A DNA stretch of 64,000 bases from Girardinichthys multiradiatus (GCF_021462225.1 NC_061795.1:4169001-4233000), one strand, 5' to 3'. Shown: positions 21,191 through 32,854, counted from the first letter of the stretch. The notes: a model not told the origin generated them from the letters alone. Program-made: numbers and translations.

Positions 21191-23030
21191 GCCCAAACAT
21201 GGGAGGAACAAAAAGGACTGAATTACACACAAAGAACAAATAGACTGGTAAAAACTCTGAATTCCAGAATGCACAGTATTAACCCATTTTTTGCACAGTT
21301 CTGTTAAGGAGTCTCACAGCTGGATTTCCCATGATGTCATAGAGGTATAAAATTGTCCCTAATTATGTCGACGAAGCGTTTCTTCCCCACAACCTGAAGA
21401 CGATGACATAGAGACCCCAACTTTGCTATCCTGATGCGTGCCCCAGTCTGAGCAGACACTCACCCCAGCCGTCAGACCGAGAGCAACCACACAACTCACT
21501 CGCCCTATAGGACGTCCTCCTGTTTGGGCAGAGAAAACTGGTTTAGCGTAAAACTCTTTAAATATTGTTTATTTCATTGTGATTTGCTTTCTTTGTGATG
21601 CTTAACTGCTTGAGTGCTAAGAGGCCACTTAGCTTAATGTTACACATTAGTTTTGCAAAGTTGATCACTGGTGAAAAGTCTCTCCATTTTTTTCAGTAGT
21701 TTAGTTTTTGTTATTCTTTTTATTTTTCCTTACTAGTTTAGAATTAGAGTTTGACTGCAGTATTTTTACTTGAGGTTGAAGTATATAAATACATTTTTGT
21801 AAGTAGGATAGAAGTTGTTTGTGTTTATTTCGTATATGTGTTTAGGGCTTGCTGTTTGAGAACACCAGTGCGCAAATTCACTCCATCTATTATTCTATAA
21901 TATGACACCTTTTTAGATGGAGAGTGAGTGCTGCTTGGCTATTAGTTCCTGATAATCAGGTGGTGCCCCCTGAGTTAGTAATTTTGATTACTAACTTTGT
22001 TAATAATTGCCTTTGGCACTTATACTTAACTTTTTTTTATTAAATTACTGGAATAAATCAACTTATCACAAATATCTCTTACCAACTATGAAGCACTTTG
22101 AATTAGTTCTTTTGATTTGGACATTTTTACATAACCCTCAATGGGCATAATTACAAAAACAACAGGCCAGCGTGTTTGGAGGGATAAGACCTGGACACCT
22201 TGGCATAACTTAGGTGGCCTTTGATCATAGACTGTATACCAAATCCAGTATTGCACTCTCAGGGCTTTGAAGGTGTTTGGTCTTGGCCCACTGTGGACCC
22301 CAAAATTGAAAACCCTAAGAATACTTTATTTAATACATTTTTCAAAAAGAAAAAAATTTAAGACATTATTAAATATTATGTAATTTATATTAAAAGATAA
22401 TACTAAAAATATGATTGAATAATACACAAAATTTCTGACAAAAATCTGACAATAATTTGTTTTGATTTCTGACAAATAATAAAATCCTTATACAGGAACA
22501 AAACCTCTTGACAACGGTAAATGTTGTGATTATAGCATTTTTGAATAAAACAATGACTAGTAAAAATGTTTGAGTGAATTTGGAGTTGTTTTTGATATAT
22601 ATCACAAATCCAGATTAGTTCTTAATTGGAGGTCATGCACCACCAAAGATCCTCCTGTGTAAAAAAACATTAAAATCCTTTCTTGTCAGAGTAACTTCCA
22701 GACAGAAAAAAAGCAATGTAAAAAGCTACAATATTATAACAGCTGGAGTGAATATTATATTATTTGTTCCTATACTGCCTAGCATTCCTATTAGGTAGCT
22801 ACTCTGACTGTAAATGCTTTATGTTTCTGTTCTGAGTACGTCTTACACAGGAAGCGCATTGGTGGCACACATGTCCTACCATTTCTTGTGTATTTGTCTC
22901 CTTCTGTGTAAATGAATGCACAATCAAAACGTGCCCTTGCTTTAATGGTTCATGAAACTAAAAACTAGCTGACCATAAAAAATTTAACCATGATTTTTTT
23001 ATGGTCAATGTTGAAAACAAATTTTTTTTA
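21191..23030. other. No recognisable gene; possible promoter-like patch
   Basis: A TATAAAA lies near 21350 after a TGATGTCA-like motif, followed by a CpG-containing stretch to about 21540, then AT-rich DNA with AATAAA near 22052. The pattern is reminiscent of an old LTR, but I could not find paired ends or a target duplication. The remainder is featureless AT-rich sequence. Confidence 0.35.
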
Positions 23031-23036
23031 AATAAC

Positions 23037-23150
23037 TTATGTAACGCTTTTATAGTCATACTAACAACTCAAAGTGCTTCACACTAGAGCCACATTCATC
23101 CAGCCACATTCACAAAAGTGCATACATTCATACAATATGCTGATTTATTT
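23037..23150 (-). repeat. tRNA-SINE body fragment
   Basis: The text acgcttttatagtcatac, tcaaagtgcttcacactaga and gccacattcatccagcc matches the 3' body of the SINE at 56572-56840 (tatagcgcttttccagtcat, caaagcgctttacactagag). The tRNA-like head is missing. Confidence 0.6.
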
Positions 23151-23483
23151 CTAACAAAATAAATTACAAACAATAAAGAAAATAAGAAAAATTGATCATT
23201 TATATGATCATCATATAAATAAATAATTTATATGACTGATACTAAATAAGATCAAGTTATTACTACCAAACAAGTTCTTTTAGTAGCTCTATGCACCTTT
23301 TAGTGCTGAAAGAACCTGCATTCGTATTTAAAATATAGGACATATTTCATAAATTCCAGTTCCTTTCTCTATTAGTTGCCCAAAGATCACTCTATACTGT
23401 ATATCAATTTGAGATGGGTGAGCAAAGTCATTGTTGTTGAATGTTGCACACACCAACGAGTAGCACATTTATTTGTTTCTATT

Positions 23484-25097
23484 TACAGGTCCTTCTCAAA
23501 ATATTAGCATATTGTGATAAAGTTCATTATTTTCCATAATGTCATGATGAAAATTTAACATTCATATATTTTAGATTCATTGCACACTAACTGAAATATT
23601 TCAGGTCTTTTATTGTCTTAATACGGATGATTGTGGCATACAGCTCATGAAAACCCAAAATTCCTATCTCACAAAATTAGCATATTTCATCCGACCAATA
23701 AAAGAAAAGTGTTTTTAATACAAAAAACGTCAACCTCCAAATAATCATGTACAGTTATGCACTCAATACTTGGTTGGGAATCCTTTGGCAGAAATGACTG
23801 CTTCAATGTGGCGTGGCATGGAGGCAATCAGCCTGTGGCACTGCTGAGGTCTTATGGAGGCCCAGGATGCTTCGATAGCGGCCTTTAGCTCATCCAGAGT
23901 GTTGGGTCTTGAGTCTCTCAACGTTCTCTTCACAATATCCCACAGATTCTCTATGGGGTTCAGGTCAGGAGAGTTGGCAGGCCAATTGAGCACAGTGATA
24001 CCATGGTCAGTAAACCATTTACCAGTGGTTTTGGCACTGTGAGCAGGTGCCAGGTCGTGCTGAAAAATGAAATCTTCATCTCCATAAAGCTTTTCAGCAG
24101 ATGGAAGCATGAAGTGCTCCAAAATCTCCTGATAGCTAGCTGCATTGACCCTGCCCTTGATAAAACACAGTGGACCAACACCAGCAGCTGACACGGCACC
24201 CCAGACCATCACTGACTGTGGGTACTTGACACTGGACTTCTGGCATTTTGGCATTTCCTTCTCCCCAGTCTTCCTCCAGACTCTGGTACCTTGATTTCCG
24301 AATGACATGCAGAATTTGCTTTCATCCGGAAAAAGTACTTTGGACCACTGAGCAACAGTCCAGTGCTGCTTCTCTGTAGCCCAGGTCAGGCGCTTCTGCC
24401 GCCGTTTCTGGTTCAAAAGTGGCTTGACCTGGGGAATGCGGCACCTGTAGCCCATTTCCTGCACACGCCTATGCACGGTGGCTCTGGATGTTTCTACTCC
24501 AGACTCAGTCCACTGCTTCCGCAGGTCCCCCAAGGTCTGGAATCGGCTCTTCTCCACAATCTTCCTCAGGGTCCGGTCACCTCTTCTCGTTGTGCAGCGT
24601 TTTCAGCCACACTTTTTCCTTCCCACAGACTTCCCACTGAGGTGCCTTGATACAGCACTCTGGGAACAGCCTATTCGTTCAGAAATTTCTTTCTGTGTCT
24701 TACCCTCTTGCTTGAGGGTGTCAATAGTGGCCTTCTGGACAGCAGTCAGGTCGGCATCCTTACCCATGATTGGGGTTTTGAGTGATGAACCAGGCTGGGA
24801 GTTTTAAAGGCCTCAGGAATCTTTTGCAGGTGTTTTGAGTTAACTCGTTGATTCAGATGATTAGGTTCATAGCTCGTTTAGAGACCCTTTTAATGATATG
24901 CTAATTTTGTGAGATAGGAATTTTGGGTTTTCATGAGCTGTATGCCAAAATCATCCGTATTAAGACAATAAAAGACCTGAAATATTTCAGTTAGTGTGCA
25001 ATGAATCTAAAATATATGAATGTTAAATTTTCATCATGACATTATGGAAAATAATGAACTTTATCACAATATGCTAATATTTTGAGAAGGACCTGTA
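23484..25097 (-). mobile_element. Tc1 element with 200-bp terminal inverted repeats
   Basis: The core is 23486-25095 (1610 bp), flanked by TA on both sides (23484-23485, 25096-25097). The ends read caggtccttctcaaaatatt and its exact complement. The inverted repeats span 23486-23685 and 24896-25095, and I find one difference in 200 positions (g at about 23634 against the complement of a t). Such identity, plus a transposase with one nonsense codon, indicates a recent insertion. Confidence 0.95.
23763..24767 (-). pseudogene. Tc1 transposase, 334 codons, one TGA
   Basis: It cuts and pastes the element by a DDE reaction. The start ATG at 24767-24765 opens MGKDADLTAVQKATIDTLKQ; an N-terminal HTH with ERIGCSQSAVSRHL follows. 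Codon 55 is TGA (24605-24603), one base change from the Arg codon AGA expected in this family. The rest of the frame is open. The second HTH includes TVHRRVQEMGY. The catalytic domain shows FPDESKF, FQHDLAPAH and NSPDLNPIENLW, with 34 residues between the second Asp and the Glu (DD34E). The frame ends GFPTKY. All catalytic residues are present, so the TGA is the only obvious lesion. The element would be trans-mobilisable because its termini are intact. Confidence 0.9.
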
Positions 25098-25179
25098 AAG
25101 TGTTCCCACACAAATAGACTGACTCTCCCTTATTTGTTTCCTATCTTGCTATGTTTGCTAGCATAAATGGACTAAAATT

Positions 25180-25305
25180 ATATGGCACTTTTTGTGAGTA
25201 CTCAAAGCGCTTTATACTAGAGGCATATTCACCCAGTTGTACTGACTTTCTAACGCATACATGTTCATACACCAATACACAGATTGGTGTAGGCAACTAC
25301 AGAGG
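25180..25305 (-). repeat. tRNA-SINE body fragment
   Basis: The text caaagcgctttatactagag, catattcacccagttgtact and caccaatacacagattggtg parallels the SINE body at 56572-56840. It lies just right of the Tc1 element, whereas the fragment at 23037-23150 lies left of it, so they are two separate remnants rather than one interrupted copy. Confidence 0.6.
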
Positions 25306-25973
25306 TAGGTAGAGTTCCCAAACATTGTACAAGTAGAACTGTTTCAACATATTTTTACTCCAGTAAAAGTAAAAAGTAGCCATTGAAGAAATTTCTCAAG
25401 TAAGAGTAAAACAAGTATTTCGTAAAAAGGCTACTTAGTAAGTACTGAGTAACTGATCATGACCTCTGATTAAATAATTAAAAATGATGTCATGTTATTT
25501 TGAACATAAAACTAATGAAACCAATATTTACAGTAGATAATACATATACATTACTCACAAAATGTTAGTGATATTTCAGGTCAAACTTGTGGAAAGCACA
25601 AAACGTTCATGCTACAGATACTGTTGATCAATTGTTTGGTGTTGTCTTGGTCTCATAATGTCAAAATCTGAACAGAATGATGAGGAGGACTGTTTAAATA
25701 CAACTCTGACTGAACCAATAAATGCATTAGTTAATTCATACATCAAACACCTGTTGTGAATTTTGCTATTTAGCTCCTGGTTGGAGAACAGCAAAGTGTG
25801 CAAGAAATACTGAAACACTGAACAGATATGTGCATTCAAAGGTTTGGAGAAGATCGCATTAAGTTCACTTGTAAAGGTTGTAGTGCATTTTAGGTTCATC
25901 CTGAAATTTCACCCAAAAGCCTAATATCCTTAACTTTTTCTGAATGTAATGAATTACCACCCACCTTTGCCAT
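25306..25973. other. No recognisable gene
   Basis: AT-rich unique sequence. A 95-residue minus-strand frame at 25612-25899 has no recognised domain. Confidence 0.5.
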
Positions 25974-26833
25974 GATCAGAATCAGAATCAGAATCAGCTT
26001 TATTGCCAAGTTCGTACATACAAACAAGGAATTTGCCTCCGGTACACTTTGCTCTTTTGTTCTGTTTTTGCATTACAGAATATACAAATTTACAATTTAC
26101 AATTTACAATGTACAATATACACATATCTAATAAAAAAGGTGCATTTGCAACATCTGTATGCTGTTGTACTCTATTGAATGTTCATCAGAGAAACAGCCT
26201 GGGGGAAGAAACTGTCTCTGTGGCGGCTGGTTTTAGTAAACAGTGCTCTGTAGCGGCGGCCTGAAGGTAAAACTCTAAACAGTTTATGTGCAGGGTGTGT
26301 GGGGTCTGCAGAGATTTTGGCAGCTCTTTTCTTGACCCTAGACCTGTATAAGTCCTGGATGGAGGGAAGGTCAGCTCTGATTATTCTCTCTGCAGTCCTG
26401 ATTATGCGTTGCAGTCTGGACCTGTCCTGTTTTGTGGATGAGCCAAACCACACTGAACTGGATGAAGACAGGACAGACTGAATGATGGCAGTGTAGAAGA
26501 TGACCAACAGCTCCTGACCGCACAAATGTACCAGCCGATCCACCTGCTGTCTGTATGCAGACTCATCACCGTCCTGGATCAGTCCAATGACAGTGGTGTC
26601 GTCTGCAAACTTAAGGAGTTTCACGGACGAGTCCGATGAGGTGCAGTCATTTGTGTACAGAGAGAAGAGGAGTGGGGATAGAACACACCCCTGGGTGGCA
26701 CCAGTACTTATTGATCTGGATAGGGAGAAGATGTTCCCCAGTCTCACCTGCTGCTGTTGGTCTGTCAGGAAGCTGTTGATCCACTGACAGGTGGAGGCTG
26801 GGACGTTGAGCTGTGTGAGCTTCTGGTGGAGGG
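25974..26833 (-). mobile_element. LINE-A copy 2, 5'-truncated and inverted
   Basis: The minus strand begins at CCTCCACCAGAAGCTC (26833), which matches 17424 onward in the copy at 15388-18498, and continues to the 3' tail of ATTCTG repeats, seen here as gatcagaatcagaatcagaa. The coding frame (about 26833-26172) contains STGATQGCVLSPLLFSLYTN and LLKFADDTTVIGL with an intact FADD. A 243-bp in-frame deletion joins LCGQ directly to ELLVIF. Truncation at the 5' end is the usual product of incomplete LINE reverse transcription. Confidence 0.88.
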
Positions 26834-28759
26834 TTACATGTGGCATGAGGAAGCTGTCTCCAAAACCCACAACTATATGGATCTAAATGTGAGTAAATTA
26901 GGGGGATTTTGTGGAACATCATCATCATCAAGTCATGTCATGTCTTTAAAAAGTATTTGCATCACATTTGATGCACTCCCATTCTAAATAGTAAATGTGT
27001 TTTAAGATCAAGGGTATGCCATTCACAGTGTCCTGCTGTGTCAGGCTGGGTATCTTACTTTTCCTGTGATGGCACCATCTTATTTTAAGTATATTTTTTT
27101 AAACTTAAGGATCAACTGACCATCTCGAAAGGAAAATGGTCTATGAGTTCCTTAAGTGATCAAATAATTATTAGCTGAAATAATACGAAGGAGTGGAAGC
27201 CCTACGTGTCACTTTCACTTTGGCAGCCTGGCTTAGCTGGTTATCAATTTATGTATGCTATAGTGTCAAATGGGTAGGAGGGAAATGCTGGAGTATCATT
27301 TTCCAATGGCATTGTGTCTTCCTACATAACTGAAACAAAAGGCTGATACACAACAGTGTGACGGGAGTATACGGTTGACACAAGAAAGAACTCCTCTTCC
27401 AGTAACCTACCTGATCCTGTCTAACTATGTTATCTTAACCGCCAGAGCATTTTCTGGAAACTGCAAAAATCACTGAATATCAAAGACATCATCTTTTTTT
27501 TATTTTTTATTTTCTTTAAACTTTACCTGTGGCTTTCTGTTGTGTTCATGAATTTTGGTCTCAAAAAGAGCCACCAAACCTAGATAATTACAGTAATTTG
27601 ATTTTTCTGTTTTATACATACAGCTAACACTTCATTTTGCCAAATTTATTCACTGCAAATCTGTTAAAAGAAACAAGCACGTGTTTCCATTTACTGTTAA
27701 AATATATTTGAAACAATGACTCCAGCATTGGTATTATTTACAAAGTTTCAGTGGTGCGTCAAAGAAAGAACAGATGTCTTTCATATATTGATACTAAAAG
27801 AGTGAGATAGCTATTGTTTCACTTTTTCTAAGCTAGCTTTCAGTGCTATCATGTTCCTGCTTTGAAATCAACCAAAAGACAGACTGAATAGTAAAGCGGC
27901 AAGCTATTAAAGTCTAGATAAGATGGCAACACCCATACAATATCTTTTGTAAATGCATTAGCAAATAAAGAGCCCCAAGGGAGACATTTTGGTCCGACAG
28001 TGCTATGTCATTTTACAAATTTGAATGCACCAATTACTTTTAAGAGAGATAAAAAGGACATCTTTTTCAGACAACTGATACTATCACCTACTGGAATTCG
28101 GCCAGCTAATAGCATATTGTACAACAGTGTGGAGGCTCTTATTTGGTTAATTTATCTATCTCTGATTACAATAATGGCACACCAGATGGTCTGATTAAAC
28201 CTGCAGCAGTTCTCGTGTGGGGGCGAGTTGCTGACCAATGTTCCCTTTGGTGCTACAAGCATGGCTGCATAGAAATGGAATCCTCTACAGAAACAAAAGG
28301 CTAAAGTTAAGTGATTCATTCTCAAGTAGAGCTGAAGAGGCCTGAAAGCAGCATTCAGCAGCCTCTGAGTCACACTGTGTGGAGGGGGGGGGACCTTAGA
28401 TCAGATGACGGGGGCTGGAGTTGTCAAGCACTTTTGCTTGGCATCAAGGTGATGCTGTACAAGGTTTCTAAAGGCTCCTTGTCTGTCTAATTCATCTGAA
28501 TCCCCACGCCCTTTCCCTGTCAGCTCATCTCCTAGATTAGGTATACAGTACTTTGATGTTTCTCTTTCCCCACTTGATCATTTTATTTCATTCTTGTGAC
28601 ATTAACAAATAGATTTTTTGTTGCCGGTATTCAATATTTTTTTTGTAAATACAACTTGCTGGGTTACATGATAAATTGATGTTATATGATTCATAATAAT
28701 AGGAATAAGAGTTTTTAAAGATCATGAATATGCATTTTATATTGCTGATGTTCTGAACT
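26834..28759. other. Single-copy-looking DNA, possible conserved noncoding
   Basis: No transposon ends or open frames of note. Bases 27880-28480 are of more balanced composition and dense in motifs typical of enhancers, such as tctagataagatggcaa, ctctgattacaataatgg and ggtctgattaaacctgc. This is only a compositional impression. Confidence 0.35.
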
Positions 28760-28995
28760 GGACTACACTAGAAGAGTCTTTTCGGCTGCTTCCTTATTCA
28801 TGGGTCACCACAGCAAGTCAGTAGAACTTGCACACAGACTTTCTGATGGTTTTATACCGGATGCCCTTCCGAACCGAACCCAAATTTATACCGGATGCCC
28901 TTCCGAACCGAACCCCAATTCCCAGAATCAAAGACACAGACTTAGCCCACTACATCTCAAAGGGACTGAAACAGACTACATTGAAATTGTAAATT
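28760..28995 (+). repeat. Dispersed fish repeat with 34-bp tandem duplication
   Basis: The text cttttcggctgcttccttat, gggtcaccacagc and ttataccggatgcccttcc matches a short repeat common in fish genomes. Within it, the unit tttataccggatgcccttcc continuing gaaccgaacc occurs twice with a 34-bp period (28851 and 28885). Confidence 0.6.
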
Positions 28996-29034
28996 ACAAC
29001 GGAATGCATTAAATTGGAAAGAGCTAAGATGATG

Positions 29035-29410
29035 CTTTAGTCCAGGTCTGGGAGGAGATCCCTCAGGAGACCATCCACCGTCTCATCAGGAGCATGCCCA
29101 GGCGTTGTAGGGAGGTCATACAGGCACATGGAGGCCACACACAATACTGAGCCTCATTTTGACCTGTTTTAAGGACATTACATCAAAGTTGGATCAGCCT
29201 GTAGTGTGTTTTTCCACTTTAATTTTGTGTGTGACTCCAAATCCAGGCCCCCATTGGTTAATAAATTTGATTTTCATTGATGATTTTTGTGTGATTGTGT
29301 TGTCAGCACATTCAACTTTGTACAGAACAAAGTATTCAATGAGAATAGTTCATTCATTCAGATCTAGGATGTGTTATTTGAGTGTTCCCTTTATTTTTTT
29401 GAGCAGTGTA
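29035..29410 (+). pseudogene. Tc1-like transposase C-terminus and 3' terminus
   Basis: The plus strand reads VWEEIPQETIHRLIRSMPRR then CREVIQAHGGHTQY and stop, a standard Tc1 C-terminal end. It is followed by AT-rich non-coding sequence ending at tttttttgagcagtgta near 29410, a typical terminal repeat. The element is 5'-truncated before the catalytic triad. Confidence 0.65.
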
Positions 29411-30074
29411 GTTATCAGTTAAAGTAATAGTATACAGCTATAGTTAACTCTGAATATGGATTATTTAAAATCTATTTGTGATTTGTAAAACTATTGCTCT
29501 CGTGTGTGTATGGGGTGCGATGAAGGAGGAACTCGCCCTGGGCACCATTCATGCAACAACATGGGTCACAGGACTATGTATGGGATTTCTTTTAAGAATT
29601 CTTCAAGGCAAATATTATTAATTTTGTTTCTTTTAACTTGGCTTGAATTTTTATCTTTCTTTCTGTTAAGTTCAGGAATAAATCATATGAATTATTTTCT
29701 GTTTGAGCTGTAGAATCAGGCTGGGTATTCCGAGGTATTTTAATTGGAGTTAGAAGAACTGATTGGACCTGTCTAAAAAGAATTTGGTACTTTGAATGCG
29801 GAACTGAAGTAGCCTTTAGGATGAGAGACATTTTCGAGAAACATAAAAAGTCCACTTGCCATCTACTTGAGAACTTGGTTTGTCATGGATTGTCATGTCC
29901 TGGATGAGTGTGAATCTATACCAGCGACCTGTATTCAAATGGTATGTCAAGTGCTATGTCCAGTAACTGGTATTACATTTTGAAATTTTTGTGTGTGGTG
30001 CTTTTGTCAGAACTGTGTTGTGAATTGGTGCTATCTAAACAAACTGAACTGAAACAATATTTTTAGCAGTAAGA
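29411..30074. other. No recognisable gene; short repeat tail
   Basis: Mostly unique. Bases 29985-30055 (ttgtgaattggtgctatcta) resemble the AT-rich end of the dispersed repeat at 34230-34722. Confidence 0.45.
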
Positions 30075-30466
30075 AAATGGAAAAGATTGTTTAGTGTGGA
30101 AAAACCTGTCAATAGAACAGCTATTACTTTTGCACTTCATGAAATTGGCCTTTATACAAGACTGACAAGAAGCAAGGCAATTGTTTTTGTAGGAGGTATT
30201 CCAGTCAGAGGAAATTGAATGTTATGGCCTGAGAATGTGTGGTGGAAAACTAATACTACTTCACCCTGAACACTTAATGCCTACAGTGAAATTTGGTGAT
30301 GGGTGTTTCATGATGTGGGGATGCTCTTCATTACAGGCAGGGAACCTGATCAGAGCTGATTGAAGTATGGATAAAATTAGTCAGGAAACAACTGTTACAA
30401 GTTACAAAAGAACTGACATTGGGGTGGAGGTAGTCAGAACTACAATGGAATGGTTTAGCTCAAAGC

Positions 30467-32345
30467 TGTTATGATTCAGGGGTTTGGTTTTTGTTCTTTG
30501 TCTGTGTCATGCCCATATATACACCGTCATTCTGTTACTTCCTTGCAGAAACATTATGGATTATCCTACTCACTGTTATTGGTCATTATTATCTGTTTAT
30601 GTCAAGCTTGTCCATGTCAATGCCTGTCCATGCCTGCTTCTGCCTTCTCCACTGCTGCTGGAGCATGACACAGCAGAGAGGGCTGTCCCCTTCTTCTGCC
30701 TCTGCTGCGGCTTTTTCTGCCTGCTCCCCTGGCTGCGCATCTGGTTCCGGTGAGTCTGGCTGACGCTCCAATGCCTCCTCATTGCCGCCAATCCAGGGTA
30801 TGGCGAAGGAATGGTGGATCTCTTCCTTATCTGTCTTGGGAGGTGGAGAAGATGCTGCACCATTCTGCGGGCCTGCCTGTTCCGCACTCGGCTTACCACG
30901 GATCCAGGCTTGCGATTGATTGTCCAGGGACAGGTCCCCTTAGACGCTGCTTCTCTTCTTCTCCCCCTTATCCAGCAATGAAGCCCACGTCCTCCTGCTG
31001 CCGCATAAAACGCCGGCGTGGAGTGGCTTCCAGCCTTCCAACCGCTTTTGTCTCCCACAGTGACTTCTTTCAGGCTCTCACCTGCCGAGGTGGCAGTTCC
31101 AAGGCCCACTGTGGCTCCACCCGTGCCATCTCCTGTTCCTGCCACTGGGGGGCTCAGCGACCCCTCAGCTCCTGCTCCTGGGTCTCGGCGATGCAGGTCC
31201 TGCTCCTGCCTCTGAGGGTCAGCCAGATATCTCAGCTTCTGCTCTTGCCGTTGGGGTCCCGCTGATGCCTCAGCCTGCCTCGCTGCTGGGGTCCTGCTGA
31301 CGCCTTTGAGAGGATCCAGGATGACCAACTTCTACCTCTGGGTTCCACAATCTTTCAGGGGTTTGGGAAGGAACTGATTCTGGTTCCTGAACAAAGTGAC
31401 AAGGGGTTCGAGGACGAACCACTGCCTCATCCTGTTCCTGAGGGGTTCGAGGAGAAACCTGTCCTCGTTCTGGTCCTTGAATCCAGGGACGAGGGGTTCA
31501 AGGACAAACTGCCTTCCAATCCTGTACTAGAGGGGTTAGAGGACGAACCATCTCCTGTTCCTGTTCTGGAGGACGAATTGCCTCCGTCTTTAAAACCTCA
31601 AGGGCTCCACCGCAGATCTTCAGGGCTCCACTAACTTCCTCATGGCCGACCTCCTGACCGGGTCCTCCGAGGGTCCTATACACTGCCCGGCCAGATTCCA
31701 CGTGGCCGACCTCTTGACCGGGTCCGCCAAGGGTCCTCTACGCGGCTTTCTCGTGGCTGACTTCCTGACAGGGTCCTTCATTCTCCTAGACTCCTTCATA
31801 GTTGTGAACGCCGGTTGAGGTCTCGACCTCCCGGCTGTCCGCCTGAACTCTGTGCCCGCTCGGAACAACCTCCGGGTTGCCTGTCAAGACTCTGTGCACG
31901 CATGGGACAACCTAAGGATCACCCACCTGAACCGTGCCTTGTCTCATTTCTCATTTATTGCTAGGTTTCTTTGGTTTAATTATGTCATTGTAGTATTTAG
32001 TTCTAGCCATGCTTTGTTTTTATTTTTTTTGTCTCTGTTAAATCAATCAGCTTCATTCGGTCCACCTGCACCATCCAACTGTTTCCCTGCTTCTTCTGTG
32101 TCATGCTCATATATACACCGTCATTCTGTTACTTCCTCACAGAAACATTATGGATCATCCTACTCACTGTTGTCGCTCATTACTGTTATCTGTTCATGCC
32201 AAGCTTGTCCATGTCAACGCCTGTCCATGCCAGCTTCTGCTACCACCCGTGAGTTTTTGTTGAATTAAAGCCCTTTACTCACCATGCCACACTGTTTCCT
32301 ATCTGTCTGCATTCTGGGGTCCACTTCGAACACCACATCCCGACA
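30467..32345 (+). mobile_element. Non-autonomous or deleted LTR element, 5-bp duplication
   Basis: It starts TGTTATGATTCAGGGG and ends CACCACATCCCGACA, flanked by AAAGC at 30462-30466 and 32346-32350. TG...CA ends with a 5-bp duplication indicate an LTR retrotransposon insertion, and the end text resembles fish Gypsy LTRs. A near-identical block occurs near both ends (30501-30643 and 32095-32240), as expected of two LTRs, but the left copy lacks about 105 bp of downstream LTR and the right copy lacks clear LTR start sequence, so both LTRs seem partly deleted. The GC-rich interior (30650-31930) has no pol. Alternatively it is one long LTR with an internal duplication. ATTAAA at 32262 fits plus-strand polyadenylation. 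Confidence 0.65.
31375..31590 (+). repeat. Imperfect tandem repeat encoding acidic GFEDEP motifs
   Basis: The plus strand repeats aggggttcgaggacgaacc with variations at least four times. In one frame it reads KGFEDEPLPHPVPE, EGFEEKPVLVLV, EGFKDKLPSNPVLE and GLEDEPSPVPVLEDE. It lies in the interior of the LTR element. It may be a remnant of a low-complexity coding region downstream of gag or pol. The period varies, so the array is old or unevenly constrained. Confidence 0.55.
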
Positions 32346-32854
32346 AAAGCATGTTCATGTTAGAATCGGCCAGTTAAAGTTCATCCCTGGATTCAATTGA
32401 GGCTCTGTAGAAGGACATGAAAATTGTTATTAGGATGCTCTGTATCCAATCTGAGGCTAAATTATTTTGCAAAGAAGATGGGCAAGAATTTCAGCTTCTA
32501 GATGTGCAAAGGTTGTAGAAACATACCTCGAAAGACTTGTAGCAGACAGCAGTGAAAGGTGGTTCAGAGTCTTGACACAAAGGGGAGGATTTTACAAATG
32601 CAAGCCACACTTTTCAGATTTGTATTATATACAAATTTTCAAACTATGCATCCTTTCGCTTAATCTTTACAATATGCACAACTTTGTGGTCTATCGTATA
32701 AAGTCCCATTAAATTAAGTCTCGCTGATAATTGTGATTATAACGTGACATTATGTGAAAAAAGTTTAAGGGGTTTAATTACATTTGCAAGGCTCTGTCGG
32801 TTAGTCTTTTCTTTGAGCCATTTAAAGGTGTGAAACAGTCAGTCAGTCATTTTC

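Larger units (their letters stand above)
30075..32730 (+). pseudogene. Tc1-like remnant split by an LTR element
   Basis: The left part (30075-30466) includes gtgatgggtgtttcatgatg then tggggatgctcttc, the G-rich block before the catalytic centre, and ends at ggtttagctcaaagc. The right part (32346-32730) resumes with aaagcatgttcatgttagaa and encodes ILQRRWARISASRCAKVVET, which fits FCKEEWAKISxSRCAKLVETY of Tc1 transposases. The join across the insertion is exact if one copy of AAAGC is removed. Related scraps lie at 35050-35590 (minus) and 60956-61335 (plus). Confidence 0.65.

Noticed and set aside
30597..31328. 243-residue minus-strand open frame in the LTR element
   Set aside because: It is rich in G, R, Q and A from GC-rich sequence and shows no domain; the opposite strand carries the GFEDEP pattern and the LTR polarity.
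30467..32345. Ordinary complete Gypsy element with two LTRs
   Set aside because: No pol or recognisable gag is present, and the two candidate LTR blocks are each incomplete, so only a deleted or non-autonomous LTR element is claimed.
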